Below are positions 28,093 to 37,424 of a DNA stretch of 64,000 bases, piece after piece. The notes under the pieces were generated by a model. That model worked only from the letters and a program-made list of their open reading frames with translations. It searched no databases and was not told the origin of the DNA. The position numbers and the translations under genes were made by a program. Source of the stretch: Heyndrickxia sporothermodurans (GTDB taxonomy: Bacteria; Bacillota; Bacilli; Bacillales; Bacillaceae_C); assembly GCA_016756695.1 (NCBI GenBank), contig CP066701.1, positions 304,001 through 368,000 on the forward strand. Reading direction: 5' to 3'. Position 1 is the stretch's first letter. Every line of letters begins with the position of its first letter.

Positions 28093-28275
28093 ATTCGGGA
28101 AGATGAACATGCTGGTTGCAGGATGAAATGCTCGAAGACCGCTTTCGGGTAGATAAGCAGGCGGTTTACAGGATGAAGTGATCGAAAAGACCGCTTTCGG
28201 GTAGATAAGCAGGCTGTTTGCGGGATGAAGTGCTCGAATATACCGGATTCGGGTAGATAAGCAAGCGGGTTGCAG
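28093..28275. repeat. 52-bp tandem repeat array 4, left part
   Basis: The landmark GGATGAA recurs at 28121, 28171 and 28223, with the next register at 28275, where the IS256 element has entered (spacings 50, 52, 52). The array resumes right of the IS at 29788 and 29839. Each unit contains CGAAT / ATTCG or CGAAA / TTTCG flanking a CCG core, so the stem is kept while its bases change. It lies downstream of yfhP. Confidence 0.85.
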
Positions 28276-28354
28276 TCAAGTCCATATTATTGTGTAAAAG
28301 TGTTAACAATGTTTTCTTGATATAAAACTATTTTCATATAAAAAGCTACAATTA

Positions 28355-28471
28355 TTTTGAATTTACATTGAGGGGCGGGTGTGATAGCCTGGAGGGCAAG
28401 CCAGGAGTTGTTAAACTTCTGGCTTCCTGGCTTTATATCATGCCCGCCGGAGGCTCAATGTCAATTCAAAA
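28355..28471. repeat. 117-bp imperfect palindrome inside the IS256 element
   Basis: Outer arms TTTTGAATTTACATTGAG / CTCAATGTCAATTCAAAA, middle arms GGCGGGTGTGATA / TATCATGCCCGCC and inner arms AGCCAGGAG / CTTCTGGCT around TTGTTAAA. It lies between the transposase stop and the left end, so a minus-strand transcript would carry it as a long hairpin. It may protect the 3' end, stop impinging transcription, or be a nested non-autonomous element. Confidence 0.8.
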
Positions 28472-28511
28472 TTAGGCCATACCACTTTCAGAGTTAGAGT
28501 TGGTTTTCCAT

Positions 28512-29682
28512 TTAATTTTTAAGGTAAGGGGTTTTATTTTTATTCCAGTCTTCTTCAATATCCATTAATACCGAACCAATAATCCTAATAGCTGATTGTT
28601 CGTTCGTAAAAATTCGAATGACTTTTTCCCTTCTGCGAACTTCCTGGTTTACACGCTCCAGCATGTTTGTGGTACGCAAATGTTTATGATACCCAACAGG
28701 GTGAGAAAGAAATTGTATAGCATCTTCAAATCCATCGTCTAAAATATCAATGGCTTTGGAAAAACCTTTTGTGCCCTCGTATTTATTTGTAAACCGTGTT
28801 TTTAATTCTCTTACGACTTCTAAATCTGAATTTCGAAATAGATCTTTTAGTTCTTGTCGAGCTTCAGATGTTCCCTTTTTAGGTAAAGTATCCACGATGT
28901 TTTTTTAAAAAATGGACACAACATCTTTGCCACGCAGTTCCTAAAAAGGATTCTTTTATGGAAGTAACCAAGCCACCATGGGCATCAGAAATAACCATTT
29001 TAGGTGATTGAAGACCTCTAGACTTTAAATAGTCAAAAAATGAAGTCCAGCTTTCAGTAGACTCAGTGTGATTAATTTTTAAGCCAATAATTTCTCTATG
29101 ACCAGTTTCGTTCACACCAACAGCAATATGAACGCTTTTAGAAACCACTTTTCTGTTCTCACGAACTTTAATATACATGGCATCTACATAAATGTATGGA
29201 TAATAATATGTGTTGAGAGGGCGATTTTTCCAATCATTAATAATAGGATCTAAGGATTTGATTAGATTGGAAACAAGCGATTTTGAAACACTCGTGCCAC
29301 ATAATTCCTCTACAATTTTAGTAACTTTTCGCGTTGAAACACCATTCACAACCATTTCAACCATAGAAAGAATTAAAGCTTGATCGCATCGTTTGTATTT
29401 TTCGAAAATCGTTGTAGAAAATTCGCCGTCTCTAGAACGAGGAACTTTTAACTTAAGTGAACCAACTCCAGTGATCAATTCACGCTCATAATAACCGTTA
29501 CGATAACCTTTACGCTCATCAGTCCTTTCGTGGGAAAGAGCATTGATGTATTCATCTCTTTCCTTTTCCATTAAGGAATTCAAAATAAGAGCTAATGAAG
29601 CCTTCACAGGTGATTCAAGCGAACTTTTTTCTACTTTGTCTTTGAGATCTTCTAAGTTTATAGTAATATTGATTTGGGTCAT
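28512..29682 (-). pseudogene. IS256-family (mutator-type) transposase, frameshifted
   Basis: Two overlapping frames make one Transposase_mut protein of about 390 residues. The first shows RNGYYERELITGVGSLKLKV, VDAMYIKV (first Asp) and ISDAHGGLVTSI (second Asp); it ends in CVHFLKKHRGYFT. The second continues DTLPKKGTSEARQELKDL and has LERVNQEVRRREKVIR with the catalytic Glu. The frames join if a run of seven A on the minus strand (28892-28898 region) is read as six, restoring CVHFLKNIVDTLPK. IS256 members normally have one frame, so this copy is probably inactive unless slippage or a sequencing error explains it. Start ATG behind GGAGGACATGATG. Confidence 0.82.
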
Positions 29683-29786
29683 CATCATGTCCTCCGTTTA
29701 TGGTTTTCTTGGTCGAAAACATTGTAACACGGATCATGATGATGACCTTTCTTTTTACACAATTATATGGACTTAATCCGGGTTGC

Positions 29787-29860
29787 GGGATGAAGTGCTC
29801 GAATAAACCAGATTCGGGTAGATAAACTTGCTGAAAATGGAATCAAGTACTCGAAAAAAG
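29787..29860. repeat. 52-bp repeat array 4, right part
   Basis: Continuation of the array beyond the IS256 insertion: GGATGAAGTGCTCGAATAAA at 29788 and a weaker copy GGAATCAAGTACTCGA at 29839, 51 bp apart. Confidence 0.75.
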
Positions 29861-29955
29861 AAAAAAAGGAAAGAACATACATTCATATGCTCACCGCTCC
29901 TATCCAATAATAAAAAATGTACGGATATTCTATATCATATTTAGGAGGCAACAGC

Positions 29956-30117
29956 ATGCGCAATAAAGCAAAAGGTTTCCCATATGGAAATGACAATAAG
30001 TTCGAAGGTGAACCTCGGGCAAAAGCAGAATTTGCTTCAAAACGTGCGGATGGATCAACAAATACACATCCACAAGAACGAATGAAAGCATCTAGCCGTA
30101 GAGACAGTGACGTTTAA
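29956..30117 (+). CDS. sspK: Small acid-soluble spore protein K
   Basis: A 53-residue minor SASP. It begins [20 protein letters not shown] and continues with [20 protein letters not shown], both hallmarks of SspK. ATG 29956 follows TTAGGAGGCAACAGC. Expected in the forespore under SigG; role in spores minor or unknown. Its place near yfhH-recX matches B. subtilis. Confidence 0.92.
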   Translation: MRNKAKGFPYGNDNKFEGEPRAKAEFASKRADGSTNTHPQERMKASSRRDSDV

Positions 30118-30119
30118 GA

Positions 30120-30195
30120 AAAGCGGCTTATTGAATAAAAGACTTCAGGAATTTGGGCTTCTAGTCGAAAAGCGCTAGAGGTAGACATTAATCAC
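30120..30195. repeat. Dispersed repeat family A, short degenerate copy
   Basis: Begins GAAAAGCGG and ends TTCTAGTCGAAAAGCGCTAG followed by AGGTAGACA, matching the two ends of the 59651-59804 copy (CTAGTCGATAGGCGCTGGAG) but lacking most of the middle. Confidence 0.55.
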
Positions 30196-30230
30196 GCAAT
30201 AATCATTAACAAAAATCAAATCCAACATAA

Positions 30231-30262
30231 TGTGCCCCTACTTAGTTAAAGGTAGGGGTACT
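30231..30262 (+). terminator. sspK terminator candidate
   Basis: GTGCCCCTAC / GTAGGGGTAC stem followed by TATTATTTA, about 115 bp after the sspK stop. Confidence 0.6.
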
Positions 30263-30334
30263 ATTATTTACAATATTGGCTAGATTATTCAGTTTTGTCC
30301 ATTAAAAATAGTCTCTTTTATACTTGGAAGTACA

Positions 30335-30541
30335 TATTTAGTCAAAAAAACAAAAGTTGTTCCTCATAGACCTAGTTCGAGGTACATCTCAAGACGAAAA
30401 AACAAAAGATGTTCCTCTTAGACCTAGTTCGAGGTACATCCCTCAGTCAAAAAAACAAAAGATGTTCCTCATAGACCCAGTTCGAGGTACATCCTAATTC
30501 AAAAAAACAAAAGATGTTCCTCTTAAATTGGAGGAACATCT
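30335..30541. repeat. 52-bp tandem repeat array 5 (4 copies)
   Basis: The landmark CAAAAGATGTTCCTC (first copy CAAAAGTTGTTCCTC) starts at 30351, 30403, 30456 and 30508, spacings 52, 53 and 52. Each unit carries GATGTTCCTC ... GAGGTACATC, an inverted repeat with one mismatch. The last unit closes as a perfect hairpin, GATGTTCCTC / GAGGAACATC, that is the yfhH terminator. It fills the convergent sspK-yfhH gap. The remaining 30546-30690 shows nothing clear. Confidence 0.93.
30502..30541 (-). terminator. yfhH terminator within the last repeat unit
   Basis: On the minus strand, GATGTTCCTC CAATTTAA GAGGAACATC is followed by TTTTGTTTTTTTG. It is a good intrinsic terminator and the apparent source of the repeat unit. 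Confidence 0.8.
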
Positions 30542-30690
30542 AAAAGTTCCTTAATCTTGTCAATTGGTATTGTTAAGATTGGTTGTATGGTACTCGATTT
30601 TAAGCGGACGGTACTATGCCGTAGGAACATAGGCACCCGTTCTATTTCCCATAGGGTCCACATCAACACTGAGCTTTAACATAACCTTCT

Positions 30691-31014
30691 TTATTTTAAC
30701 TTCTTCAACACCGATATCGGCAATGCTTCCTCTTCCTTTTCACCACCTAAGCGATATCCCCAAGCAAATACACCATTAATATAATCTATTTTAAAATAAA
30801 CACCAGGATCCCCTTCGATTTCATATAGTTCACCTGGTTTAAAATCTTTAGGATTTAGCAAATACGCTTTTGCCATGATTGCTTTTCTCTCTAATACAGC
30901 AAATTCATTGACGATCCCGAGCTGTTCAGCTTTACGTGCTTTTTCGGTTATCGTGGCAATTTCTTGCTTCAATTCATATTCAGTCATTTGACTATATCTT
31001 TTTTCCTGTTCCAC
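30691..31014 (-). CDS. yfhH: YfhH, DUF1811 family protein
   Basis: A 107-residue cytosolic protein. It starts from a GTG (31014) 8 nt after AAGGTGG and opens VEQEKRYSQMTEYELKQEIA. Conserved stretches EKARKAEQLGIVNEFAVLER, LLNPKDFKPGE and INGVFAWGY lead to the C-terminal EEALPISVL. It matches remembered B. subtilis YfhH closely. An SH3-like fold is known for the family but no biochemical role. It follows recX with a short gap, so the two are probably cotranscribed. Confidence 0.88.
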   Translation of the reverse strand: MEQEKRYSQMTEYELKQEIATITEKARKAEQLGIVNEFAVLERKAIMAKAYLLNPKDFKPGELYEIEGDPGVYFKIDYINGVFAWGYRLGGEKEEEALPISVLKKLK

Positions 31015-31046
31015 TAGATACACCACCTTATTGACTAAGTATAATA

Positions 31047-31841
31047 CTATAGACTATATTCTTGAAGAAATTTCTCGATTAGTTCCATTGGGAATCCTTT
31101 TTGATACAAGGTTTGTTTCATTCTTTGCTCATACTCATAGCCACTATATTTTTGAAGTTTTCTATGTGCTTTCTCACCTTGCTCGACGATTGCATCCCAT
31201 TCTTCAGACTCGTCTTTTTTAAAATCAATTTCGTCCAACGCTAAGTGAATGGTTTCTATATCAAAACCTTTTCTTAATAAAGTTTGGTCCAATTTTTGTT
31301 TTAAACTTTTTTCAGAAAGCTTTTTATTTTGTTTAATTGTTTTTTCAAGTAATGCTTTTGCGTGCTCAATTTGTTGTTCTTTCGAATATTCCTGTAATGC
31401 TTGATTAATGTGGTTTTCACTAATTCCTTTTTCATGTAATTCCATTTTAATCGTGCCAGGCCCTTTTTTCGTTGTATTCATTTGTGTTCTCACATATGCA
31501 ACAGCAAATTCTAGATCATTTAAATATTTCAGGTTATAAAGCTTATGTATAACCTCTTGGATGACCATTTCATTGATCTCTTTTTGCTTCAAATAATCTC
31601 TAACTTCCTTTTCAGATCGCATCCGATAGGAAAGATAGTGTATCGCTGTATTCACACCTTTTCGAATATCGTCTTCGTAGTCAATTTCAGCAATGTCAAA
31701 GTCAGATAATTCTTTGCCTTTCGTCAACTGAAAACGCGCGAGCACTTCTTCGTCCACACTAAACGCATATTCGCCATCGAGAAAAATATTATACCGTTCA
31801 CTATTATTTTTTTGGATAGAAATTTTCGTTATTATCGGCAT
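31047..31841 (-). CDS. recX: Recombination regulator RecX
   Basis: Modulates RecA filaments. The 264-residue protein is of the long Firmicute type with repeated three-helix RecX modules, for example YLSYRMRSEKEVRDYLKQK, LNDLEFAVAYVRTQMN and KGPGTIKMELHEKGI. ATG 31841 is 8 nt after GAAGAGGGATG; an ATG three codons earlier overlaps that site. Divergent from yfhE. No SOS box recognised in front of it. Confidence 0.9.
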   Translation of the reverse strand: MPIITKISIQKNNSERYNIFLDGEYAFSVDEEVLARFQLTKGKELSDFDIAEIDYEDDIRKGVNTAIHYLSYRMRSEKEVRDYLKQKEINEMVIQEVIHKLYNLKYLNDLEFAVAYVRTQMNTTKKGPGTIKMELHEKGISENHINQALQEYSKEQQIEHAKALLEKTIKQNKKLSEKSLKQKLDQTLLRKGFDIETIHLALDEIDFKKDESEEWDAIVEQGEKAHRKLQKYSGYEYEQRMKQTLYQKGFPMELIEKFLQEYSL

Positions 31842-31953
31842 TTGAAGCATCCCTCTTCATCTTATTTCTTATTTATTTTACCATCCATTGTCGTATGTTT
31901 GCTATGTTTAAGGCAATAATGAAAATAACTGTTTAATGAAAGGGTGAAGTGAT

Positions 31954-32076
31954 ATGTCAAAGGATAAACGTGTGAAGGAAAAAAGCAATTTGCGAAGTAT
32001 GCAAGCGGTAACTTATGCACATGAATTTAAGATGGCAGATCGTGCTGGAGGGTATGAGCAAAAGCGTAAATCTTGA
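31954..32076 (+). CDS. yfhE: YfhE small protein
   Basis: A 40-residue basic protein, too short for usual gene finders. ATG 31954 follows AAAGGGTGAAGTGAT. It reads MSKDKRVKEKSNLRSMQAVT and then YAHEFKMADRAGGYEQK. Position between recX and yfhD and the EFK-ADR motif agree with B. subtilis YfhE, a small sporulation-associated protein of unknown role. Confidence 0.72.
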   Translation: MSKDKRVKEKSNLRSMQAVTYAHEFKMADRAGGYEQKRKS

Positions 32077-32196
32077 AGCATTAGATAGGACCGCCAAATG
32101 GAAAGATAAAGTCGTAATATTTTCAAGGTAATTACACAAGCTATTCTTGCGGAAGATCAATTCCGTAACCTGATAACTTGAAAGGGGTTTTCGTTC

Positions 32197-32382
32197 ATGG
32201 GTCGTGCACACAAACAAAAAACTCGTGATAAAAACAAAGCTAAACTTCCTCAAGTACCGAAAAATTTAAAATCGGATGGCAAAGATGTTGAATTTTCCCA
32301 AGAGTTAGCAGATCAAGCTGACCTTGAAGCACAAGCAAGATCAAAAGCTGCAGAACAACGGGCAAAAAATAAAAAGAAATAA
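32197..32382 (+). CDS. yfhD: YfhD small hydrophilic protein
   Basis: A 61-residue, Lys/Ala/Gln-rich protein starting MGRAHKQKTRDKNKAKLPQV behind AAAGGGGTTTTCGTTC. There is a SQELADQADLEAQARSKAAE helix in the C-terminal half. It matches the YfhD family, found in spore-formers with no known activity. It is downstream of yfhE and converges on trpA at a shared terminator. Confidence 0.82.
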   Translation: MGRAHKQKTRDKNKAKLPQVPKNLKSDGKDVEFSQELADQADLEAQARSKAAEQRAKNKKK

Positions 32383-32407
32383 GCAGGGGGGTTCCCCTGC
32401 TTTATAA
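32381..32407. terminator. Bidirectional terminator between yfhD and trpA
   Basis: AAGCAGGGG GGTT CCCCTGCTT followed by TATAAT; touches the stop codons of both convergent genes. Confidence 0.8.
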
Positions 32408-33196
32408 TGTAGCTTTTTCGTATCTTTTTGCAGCATCAATTAACTTTCGAATCGCCTCATATTCATTGTTCTGCAAAAGCTCAATAATTTTGCTTCCAAC
32501 AACAACACCATCACAATATTGACTTAATTCGCTCACTTGCTCAGGAGTAGATACCCCAAAACCGGCTAATACCGGTGCAACAGAAATACTTTTTATTTCT
32601 TGTAAATAGGTCCCGATTCCTTCACGATAACTATTTCTAGCGCCTGTTATACCTGTGACTGTCACCGCATATAAAAATCCTTCGGTTCGTTTTGCGATTT
32701 CACGAATCCTTTCTTTTGAACTAGTTAATGCCGCTAAGCGTATAAGTGCAATGTGATGACTAGAAAGCTCACCTGTGACAAGTTCCTCTTCTTCAATCGG
32801 TAAATCAGGAATAATAATGCCGTCTACCCCGGCTTGTTCACAGTCCTCAGCAAACTCCTTCGTTCCGTATACAAAAATTGGATTCATGTAGGTCATTAAT
32901 ACAATCGGAATTTTTCTTCCATTTTTATTCTTTTTTAATTCATCTAACACCCCTTTTAATGTTGTACCTGCACGAAGGGACCGAATACCAGCCTCCTGTA
33001 TAGTGGGACCGTCTGCAACAGGATCTGAAAACGGAATGCCTAATTCTAACGCAGTTGCACCCGCATCTTCAAAAAACTGGATCCTTTCATTAAGAATATC
33101 TAATCCCCCATCACCAGCCATAATATATGGAACAAATATTTTTTCACCATTTGCCAAAACATTATCTAAAGCTCGACTTAATTTTTCTTTTCCCAT
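32402..33196 (-). CDS. trpA: Tryptophan synthase alpha subunit
   Basis: Cleaves indole-3-glycerol phosphate to indole and glyceraldehyde-3-phosphate in the TrpA2B2 complex. The 264-residue TIM barrel has LELGIPFSDPVADGPTIQEA with the catalytic Glu and Asp, and the phosphate-binding loop FGVSTPEQV. ATG 33196 follows TAGGAGGGATGTAAAA, whose site lies at the end of trpB. Last gene of trpEGDCFBA. Confidence 0.95.
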   Translation of the reverse strand: MGKEKLSRALDNVLANGEKIFVPYIMAGDGGLDILNERIQFFEDAGATALELGIPFSDPVADGPTIQEAGIRSLRAGTTLKGVLDELKKNKNGRKIPIVLMTYMNPIFVYGTKEFAEDCEQAGVDGIIIPDLPIEEEELVTGELSSHHIALIRLAALTSSKERIREIAKRTEGFLYAVTVTGITGARNSYREGIGTYLQEIKSISVAPVLAGFGVSTPEQVSELSQYCDGVVVGSKIIELLQNNEYEAIRKLIDAAKRYEKATL

Positions 33197-33198
33197 TT

Positions 33199-34395
33199 TT
33201 ACATCCCTCCTAAAATACTTTTAACCGTTTCAACATCTTTATCGCCTCTGCCTGATAAACAGATGACCATCGTTTCTTTTTTTGACATTTCTTTTGCTAA
33301 TTTAACGGCATATGCAACGGCATGGGAGCTTTCAAGTGCAGGAATAATTCCTTCCGATTTTGTTAAAAGTTTAAATGCTTCAAGGGCTTCCTTATCTGTA
33401 ATTGATGTATAGGTTACTCTTCCTTTTTCCTTTAAAAAGCTATGTTCTGGACCGACACCGGGATAATCAAGTCCTGCAGAAACGGAATGGGCTTCTTCAA
33501 TTTGACCGTACTGATCTTGAAGTAAATACGTCATCGTTCCATGCAGCACCCCAATCTTTCCGTCTGTTAATGTGGCAGCATGTTTGCCAGTGTCAATCCC
33601 AGATCCACCTGCCTCTACACCGTATAGCTTGACGTCTTCATCATTGATAAAAGGATAAAACATTCCCATTGAATTGCTGCCGCCCCCGATACAAGCAACA
33701 ACTGCATCAGGAAGCGATCCAGATTGTTCGAGTATTTGCTTCCTTGTTTCTTTTCCAATCACACTTTGAAAATCACGAACAATTTGCGGAAATGGATGTG
33801 GACCGACGACAGACCCTAATATATAGTGGGTATCTTCTACATGACTTACCCAATATCTAAGTGCTTCATTTACTGCATCTTTTAATGTCCCGCTCCCTTG
33901 TTCAACACTTCTCACTTCAGCACCAAGCAGTTCCATCCGAAATACATTTAGCTTCTGTCTTTGTATATCTTCTGCTCCCATAAATACGATGCATTCCAAA
34001 CCAAGAAGCGCGCAGGCCGTTGCCGTTGCTACGCCATGCTGTCCCGCACCCGTTTCGGCTACCACTTTCTTTTTCCCCATACGCTGGGTCAATAGTGCTT
34101 GCCCAAGAGCGTTGTTAATTTTATGAGCGCCCGTGTGATTTAAATCTTCACGTTTCAAGTAGATTTTCGGACCACCTAATTGGTTAGTCAAATTTTCGGC
34201 TAAGTATAATGGGGTTTCCCTGCCAATGTAGTGATGGAAATAGTAATCAATCTGTTGAATAAATTCAGGATCATTCATTGCCTCATTATAGGCTTGTTCT
34301 AACTCAAGTACTGCTGGCATTAATGTTTCCGGGACGAATCTTCCTCCGAACATCCCGTAATGTCCTTTTTGATCTGGCTGGGTATAAGTTGTCAT
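33199..34395 (-). CDS. trpB: Tryptophan synthase beta subunit
   Basis: PLP enzyme joining indole and serine to give tryptophan, 398 residues. The PLP lysine is in [16 protein letters not shown]; the Gly-rich phosphate loop is [10 protein letters not shown]; the C-terminal CLSGRGDKD is conserved. The start codon overlaps the trpF stop (ATGA), so the genes are translationally coupled. A longer in-frame extension upstream to 34617 reads trpF DNA out of frame and is not a start. Confidence 0.95.
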   Translation of the reverse strand: MTTYTQPDQKGHYGMFGGRFVPETLMPAVLELEQAYNEAMNDPEFIQQIDYYFHHYIGRETPLYLAENLTNQLGGPKIYLKREDLNHTGAHKINNALGQALLTQRMGKKKVVAETGAGQHGVATATACALLGLECIVFMGAEDIQRQKLNVFRMELLGAEVRSVEQGSGTLKDAVNEALRYWVSHVEDTHYILGSVVGPHPFPQIVRDFQSVIGKETRKQILEQSGSLPDAVVACIGGGSNSMGMFYPFINDEDVKLYGVEAGGSGIDTGKHAATLTDGKIGVLHGTMTYLLQDQYGQIEEAHSVSAGLDYPGVGPEHSFLKEKGRVTYTSITDKEALEAFKLLTKSEGIIPALESSHAVAYAVKLAKEMSKKETMVICLSGRGDKDVETVKSILGGM

Positions 34396-35018
34396 TTTTT
34401 CACACTCTCCTTTAAAGTTTGAACTGCTTGTTTTGCTGTCTTTATAAATGCATTTATTTTTATCGGATCCTTTTGTCCATTTGTTTCCACACCACTTGAC
34501 ACATCGATTATTGCCGGATGAACGGATTGAATCGCTGCCGCAACGTTTTCTACATTTAGTCCACCGGCAAGAATAAGCTTCTCCTTTTGGATAGGTAGAT
34601 GATGCAGTAATGTCCAATCAAACGCGATTCCATTGCCACCTCGATACGCCCCTTTTGGGCTATCGATTAAATAATAATCACATGGAAATGTTGTTGGATT
34701 AATCTTATCTTGGATCGACCAAGCCTTAATAATTGGACGGTTTAATGATGAAGCAATTTCAGGTGTTTCATCCCCATGTAATTGAATAAAATCAAGACCG
34801 ACGAACTGACAAATCTCGTTTATCGTTTCGGGTGATTCATTCACAAATACACCCACTTTTTTCACTTCACGAGGAACTTGATCGGCAATCTGTTTGGCAA
34901 CTGCGGGAAAAATCTTCCTCCGACTTTCCGCAAATACAAAGCCAAGAAAATCAGCACCTGCCTCCACCGCCACCCTCGCTGTTTCCATATTGGTAATGCC
35001 GCAAATTTTCACTTTCAT
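34392..35018 (-). CDS. trpF: Phosphoribosylanthranilate isomerase
   Basis: Amadori isomerase of the tryptophan pathway, 208 residues. [20 protein letters not shown] has the catalytic Cys7-type residue in KICG, and the Asp general acid lies in [13 protein letters not shown] barrel complete. ATG 35018 follows AAAAAGGTGATCGAA. Placed between trpC and trpB. Confidence 0.93.
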   Translation of the reverse strand: MKVKICGITNMETARVAVEAGADFLGFVFAESRRKIFPAVAKQIADQVPREVKKVGVFVNESPETINEICQFVGLDFIQLHGDETPEIASSLNRPIIKAWSIQDKINPTTFPCDYYLIDSPKGAYRGGNGIAFDWTLLHHLPIQKEKLILAGGLNVENVAAAIQSVHPAIIDVSSGVETNGQKDPIKINAFIKTAKQAVQTLKESVKK

Positions 35019-35023
35019 TTCGA

Positions 35024-35815
35024 TCACCTTTTTATCGTTGATTTAAATGGTGTTTTTAGTTGCTTAAAGGTAGCTGCTAGATCAGGCGATCGCATCAACG
35101 TTTCTCCAACTAGAACACCCTTCACACCTGCTTGTTCCATCCGTTCCACATCTTTTTCCTCTTTAATTCCACTTTCACCAATTAATAAAATGTTTTTATC
35201 CACGACTAATTTTGCGAGCCTTTCAGTAGTAGTCAAATCAACTTTGAACGTTTTTAAGTTGCGATTATTGATCCCGATAATTTTTGCATTTAGTTCAATA
35301 GCTGCTTCTAGCTCAATTTCATCGTGAACCTCTACGAGAACATCTAGTCCTAAAGACGTTGCATAGTTGTATAACTGCTTCATACGATGCTTCGATAATG
35401 CCGCAACAATTAACAAAATAATATTCGCCCCAAATGCTTTCGCCCTGTCAATTTGAATTTCATCGATAATAAAATCTTTACATAAGATTGGTAATGAAAC
35501 CGCCGCCCTTACCTCTTTTAAATCGTCCATTGAACCTTTGAAAAAAGTTTCATCTGTCAAAACCGAAATGGCATTGGCACCTAATTCTGCATAGCGTTTT
35601 GCTTGCTCAGCCGGATTTACATGTAGATGAATGTCTCCTTTTGACGGGGATGCTCTTTTGATTTCGGCAATGATATTCATCGTTTTTGATTTTTGAAATG
35701 AATCGAAAATGGAATCAACTTTTTCCAAACGATCCTGGTTTTCGCTAACATACGTTTCCTTTAAAACTTGGACCTCTTTTACTTTTTCCGCAATGATTTC
35801 ATCTAAAATCGTCAT
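35024..35815 (-). CDS. trpC: Indole-3-glycerol phosphate synthase
   Basis: Closes the indole ring by decarboxylation of CdRP; 263 residues. Conserved catalytic elements: AEIKRASPSKGDI (Lys), VLTDETFFKGS, LCKDFIIDEIQI, VEVHDEIELEAA and IIGINNRNLKTF. The ATG directly follows the trpD stop (TAAATG) with GAGGGGGTT as ribosome site. Confidence 0.95.
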   Translation of the reverse strand: MTILDEIIAEKVKEVQVLKETYVSENQDRLEKVDSIFDSFQKSKTMNIIAEIKRASPSKGDIHLHVNPAEQAKRYAELGANAISVLTDETFFKGSMDDLKEVRAAVSLPILCKDFIIDEIQIDRAKAFGANIILLIVAALSKHRMKQLYNYATSLGLDVLVEVHDEIELEAAIELNAKIIGINNRNLKTFKVDLTTTERLAKLVVDKNILLIGESGIKEEKDVERMEQAGVKGVLVGETLMRSPDLAATFKQLKTPFKSTIKR

Positions 35816-36841
35816 TTACATAACCCCCTCTGTCGTTCGTTGACTGTATTCGATTAAATAATGCAGCTTTTGAAGCGCAGCTCCGGAATCAATGCTTTCC
35901 TTTGCGATGGCGATGCCCTCTTGAACGGTACTCGCTAATCCGTTTGCAAATATTGCTAATCCAGCATTCAATAAAACCGTATCCCGATAAGCTCCTTTTT
36001 CGCCTTTCAATACGTGCAATAGAATTTCCGCATTCTCCTTTGAATCACCGCCGCGAATTTCACGATTTTCATAATACGGTAAGCCAACATCCTCTGGCCT
36101 AAGTGTAAATGGAATGATATCCCCACGATCTAGAAGTACAAAATGATTTTCTCCTGATAATGACGCCTCATCCATAAAGCCTGCACCATTTAAAATTAGT
36201 GCTCTCTTTCTTCCAAGGCGGTGGAGAACATTTGCCATCATCTCAAGCATGTCGCGACGATAAATACCTAGTAGCTGTGTCTCAAGATCAATCGGATTTG
36301 TTAATGGGCCAATTAAATTAAAGATGGTCGGAATCTTTAAATCCCTTCGTATTTTCATGATTCTTTTTAAGCTTGGATGAAGATTTGGTGCGAATAAAAA
36401 GGCAATTCCATTTTCCTCAAGAATTTCGTGTATTTGCTCCGCCCGAAAATTCAACGATACTCCTAAGTTTTCTAATACATCCGCACTCCCAGTTCGACTG
36501 GAAACACTTCGATTTCCATGTTTTGCGATCTTAATCCCTGCTCCAGCAATGACAAATGCCGATGTCGTACTTATATTAAAGCTTTGGGAACCATCTCCCC
36601 CTGTTCCGCAATTATCCATAACAGGTCCGACATTACTTCCAATCAGTATGGACTTTTCCCGAATCACTTGAACAAGACCAGCTATTTCTTCTGCCGTTTC
36701 ACCTTTTACTTTTAACGCCGCTAAAAATGCACCCATCTCACTTTCCGATACATCTTCAGTAAATAAATAATCTGCCGCATTTGTCATTTCCTCATAGGTT
36801 AAATTCTGTTGTTCCATCATTTTTTCAAGATATGCTTTCAT
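35816..36841 (-). CDS. trpD: Anthranilate phosphoribosyltransferase
   Basis: Transfers phosphoribose from PRPP to anthranilate, 341 residues. PRPP-binding motif [17 protein letters not shown] and the [20 protein letters not shown] segment are intact, plus the metal-binding region near [11 protein letters not shown] behind AAAGGAGAATTCGT; the gene overlaps the end of trpG by 17 bp. Confidence 0.95.
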   Translation of the reverse strand: MKAYLEKMMEQQNLTYEEMTNAADYLFTEDVSESEMGAFLAALKVKGETAEEIAGLVQVIREKSILIGSNVGPVMDNCGTGGDGSQSFNISTTSAFVIAGAGIKIAKHGNRSVSSRTGSADVLENLGVSLNFRAEQIHEILEENGIAFLFAPNLHPSLKRIMKIRRDLKIPTIFNLIGPLTNPIDLETQLLGIYRRDMLEMMANVLHRLGRKRALILNGAGFMDEASLSGENHFVLLDRGDIIPFTLRPEDVGLPYYENREIRGGDSKENAEILLHVLKGEKGAYRDTVLLNAGLAIFANGLASTVQEGIAIAKESIDSGAALQKLHYLIEYSQRTTEGVM

Positions 36842-37424
36842 ACGAATTCTCCTTTCTCATTTCCATTAAAAAGTTCCGAATAATGTCCTTCCCTGTTTTT
36901 GTACCAATGGATTCAGGGTGAAATTGAACACCGTATAGTGGAAAATATTCATGTTTGATTGCCATAATTTCTTGATCATCCATTGAGGTAGCTGCAATGA
37001 TAAATTCAGATGAAAGACTATTTCTATCAATAACGAGCGAGTGATAGCGCATCACTTCAAGTGGCTGAGACATATATTGAAACATCCCTTCTCCACAATG
37101 AAGAATTCTTGATATTTTTCCATGTTTAATTTCCTTTGCTTGAACGATCGTTGCCCCAAATGCAGCAGCAATTGCCTGATGTCCTAAGCAAACCCCAAGA
37201 ATAGGAATGTTCTGATAACATGCTTTGATAACTTCCATACAAATTCCCGCCTGTTCCGGGGTACCGGGTCCAGGTGAGAGGACGATCGCCTCTGGTTTCA
37301 TTTCCGTTATTTGCTCAATCGTTATTCCATCATTTCGAAACACCTTTACCTCTTCACCTAGTTCCGATAAATATTGAAACAGGTTATACGTAAAGGAATC
37401 ATAATTGTCTAGCAAGATGATCAT
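36825..37424 (-). CDS. trpG: Anthranilate synthase component II (glutamine amidotransferase)
   Basis: Supplies ammonia from glutamine to TrpE; 199 residues. Class I amidotransferase triad: Cys in [15 protein letters not shown], His and Glu in [11 protein letters not shown]. In B. subtilis the only copy is in the folate operon and doubles as PabA; here it is inside the trp operon between trpE and trpD, overlapping both. ATG behind CTGGAGGTGAACAAAG. Confidence 0.92.
   Translation of the reverse strand: MIILLDNYDSFTYNLFQYLSELGEEVKVFRNDGITIEQITEMKPEAIVLSPGPGTPEQAGICMEVIKACYQNIPILGVCLGHQAIAAAFGATIVQAKEIKHGKISRILHCGEGMFQYMSQPLEVMRYHSLVIDRNSLSSEFIIAATSMDDQEIMAIKHEYFPLYGVQFHPESIGTKTGKDIIRNFLMEMRKENSYESIS

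Larger units (their letters stand above)
28274..29778 (-). mobile_element. IS256-family insertion sequence
   Basis: A 1.5-kb element with terminal inverted repeats AAGTCCATATTATTGTGTAA (left) and AAGTCCATATAATTGTGTAA (right, opposite strand). It is flanked by an 8-bp target duplication CGGGTTGC at 28266-28273 and 29779-29786. It carries one minus-strand transposase gene in two frames and a long palindrome downstream of it. The insertion split a 52-bp repeat array. Confidence 0.88.

Noticed and set aside
34396-34617. N-terminal extension of trpB
   Set aside because: It is trpF coding DNA in another frame; ATG 34395 overlapping the trpF stop gives the conserved TrpB start.
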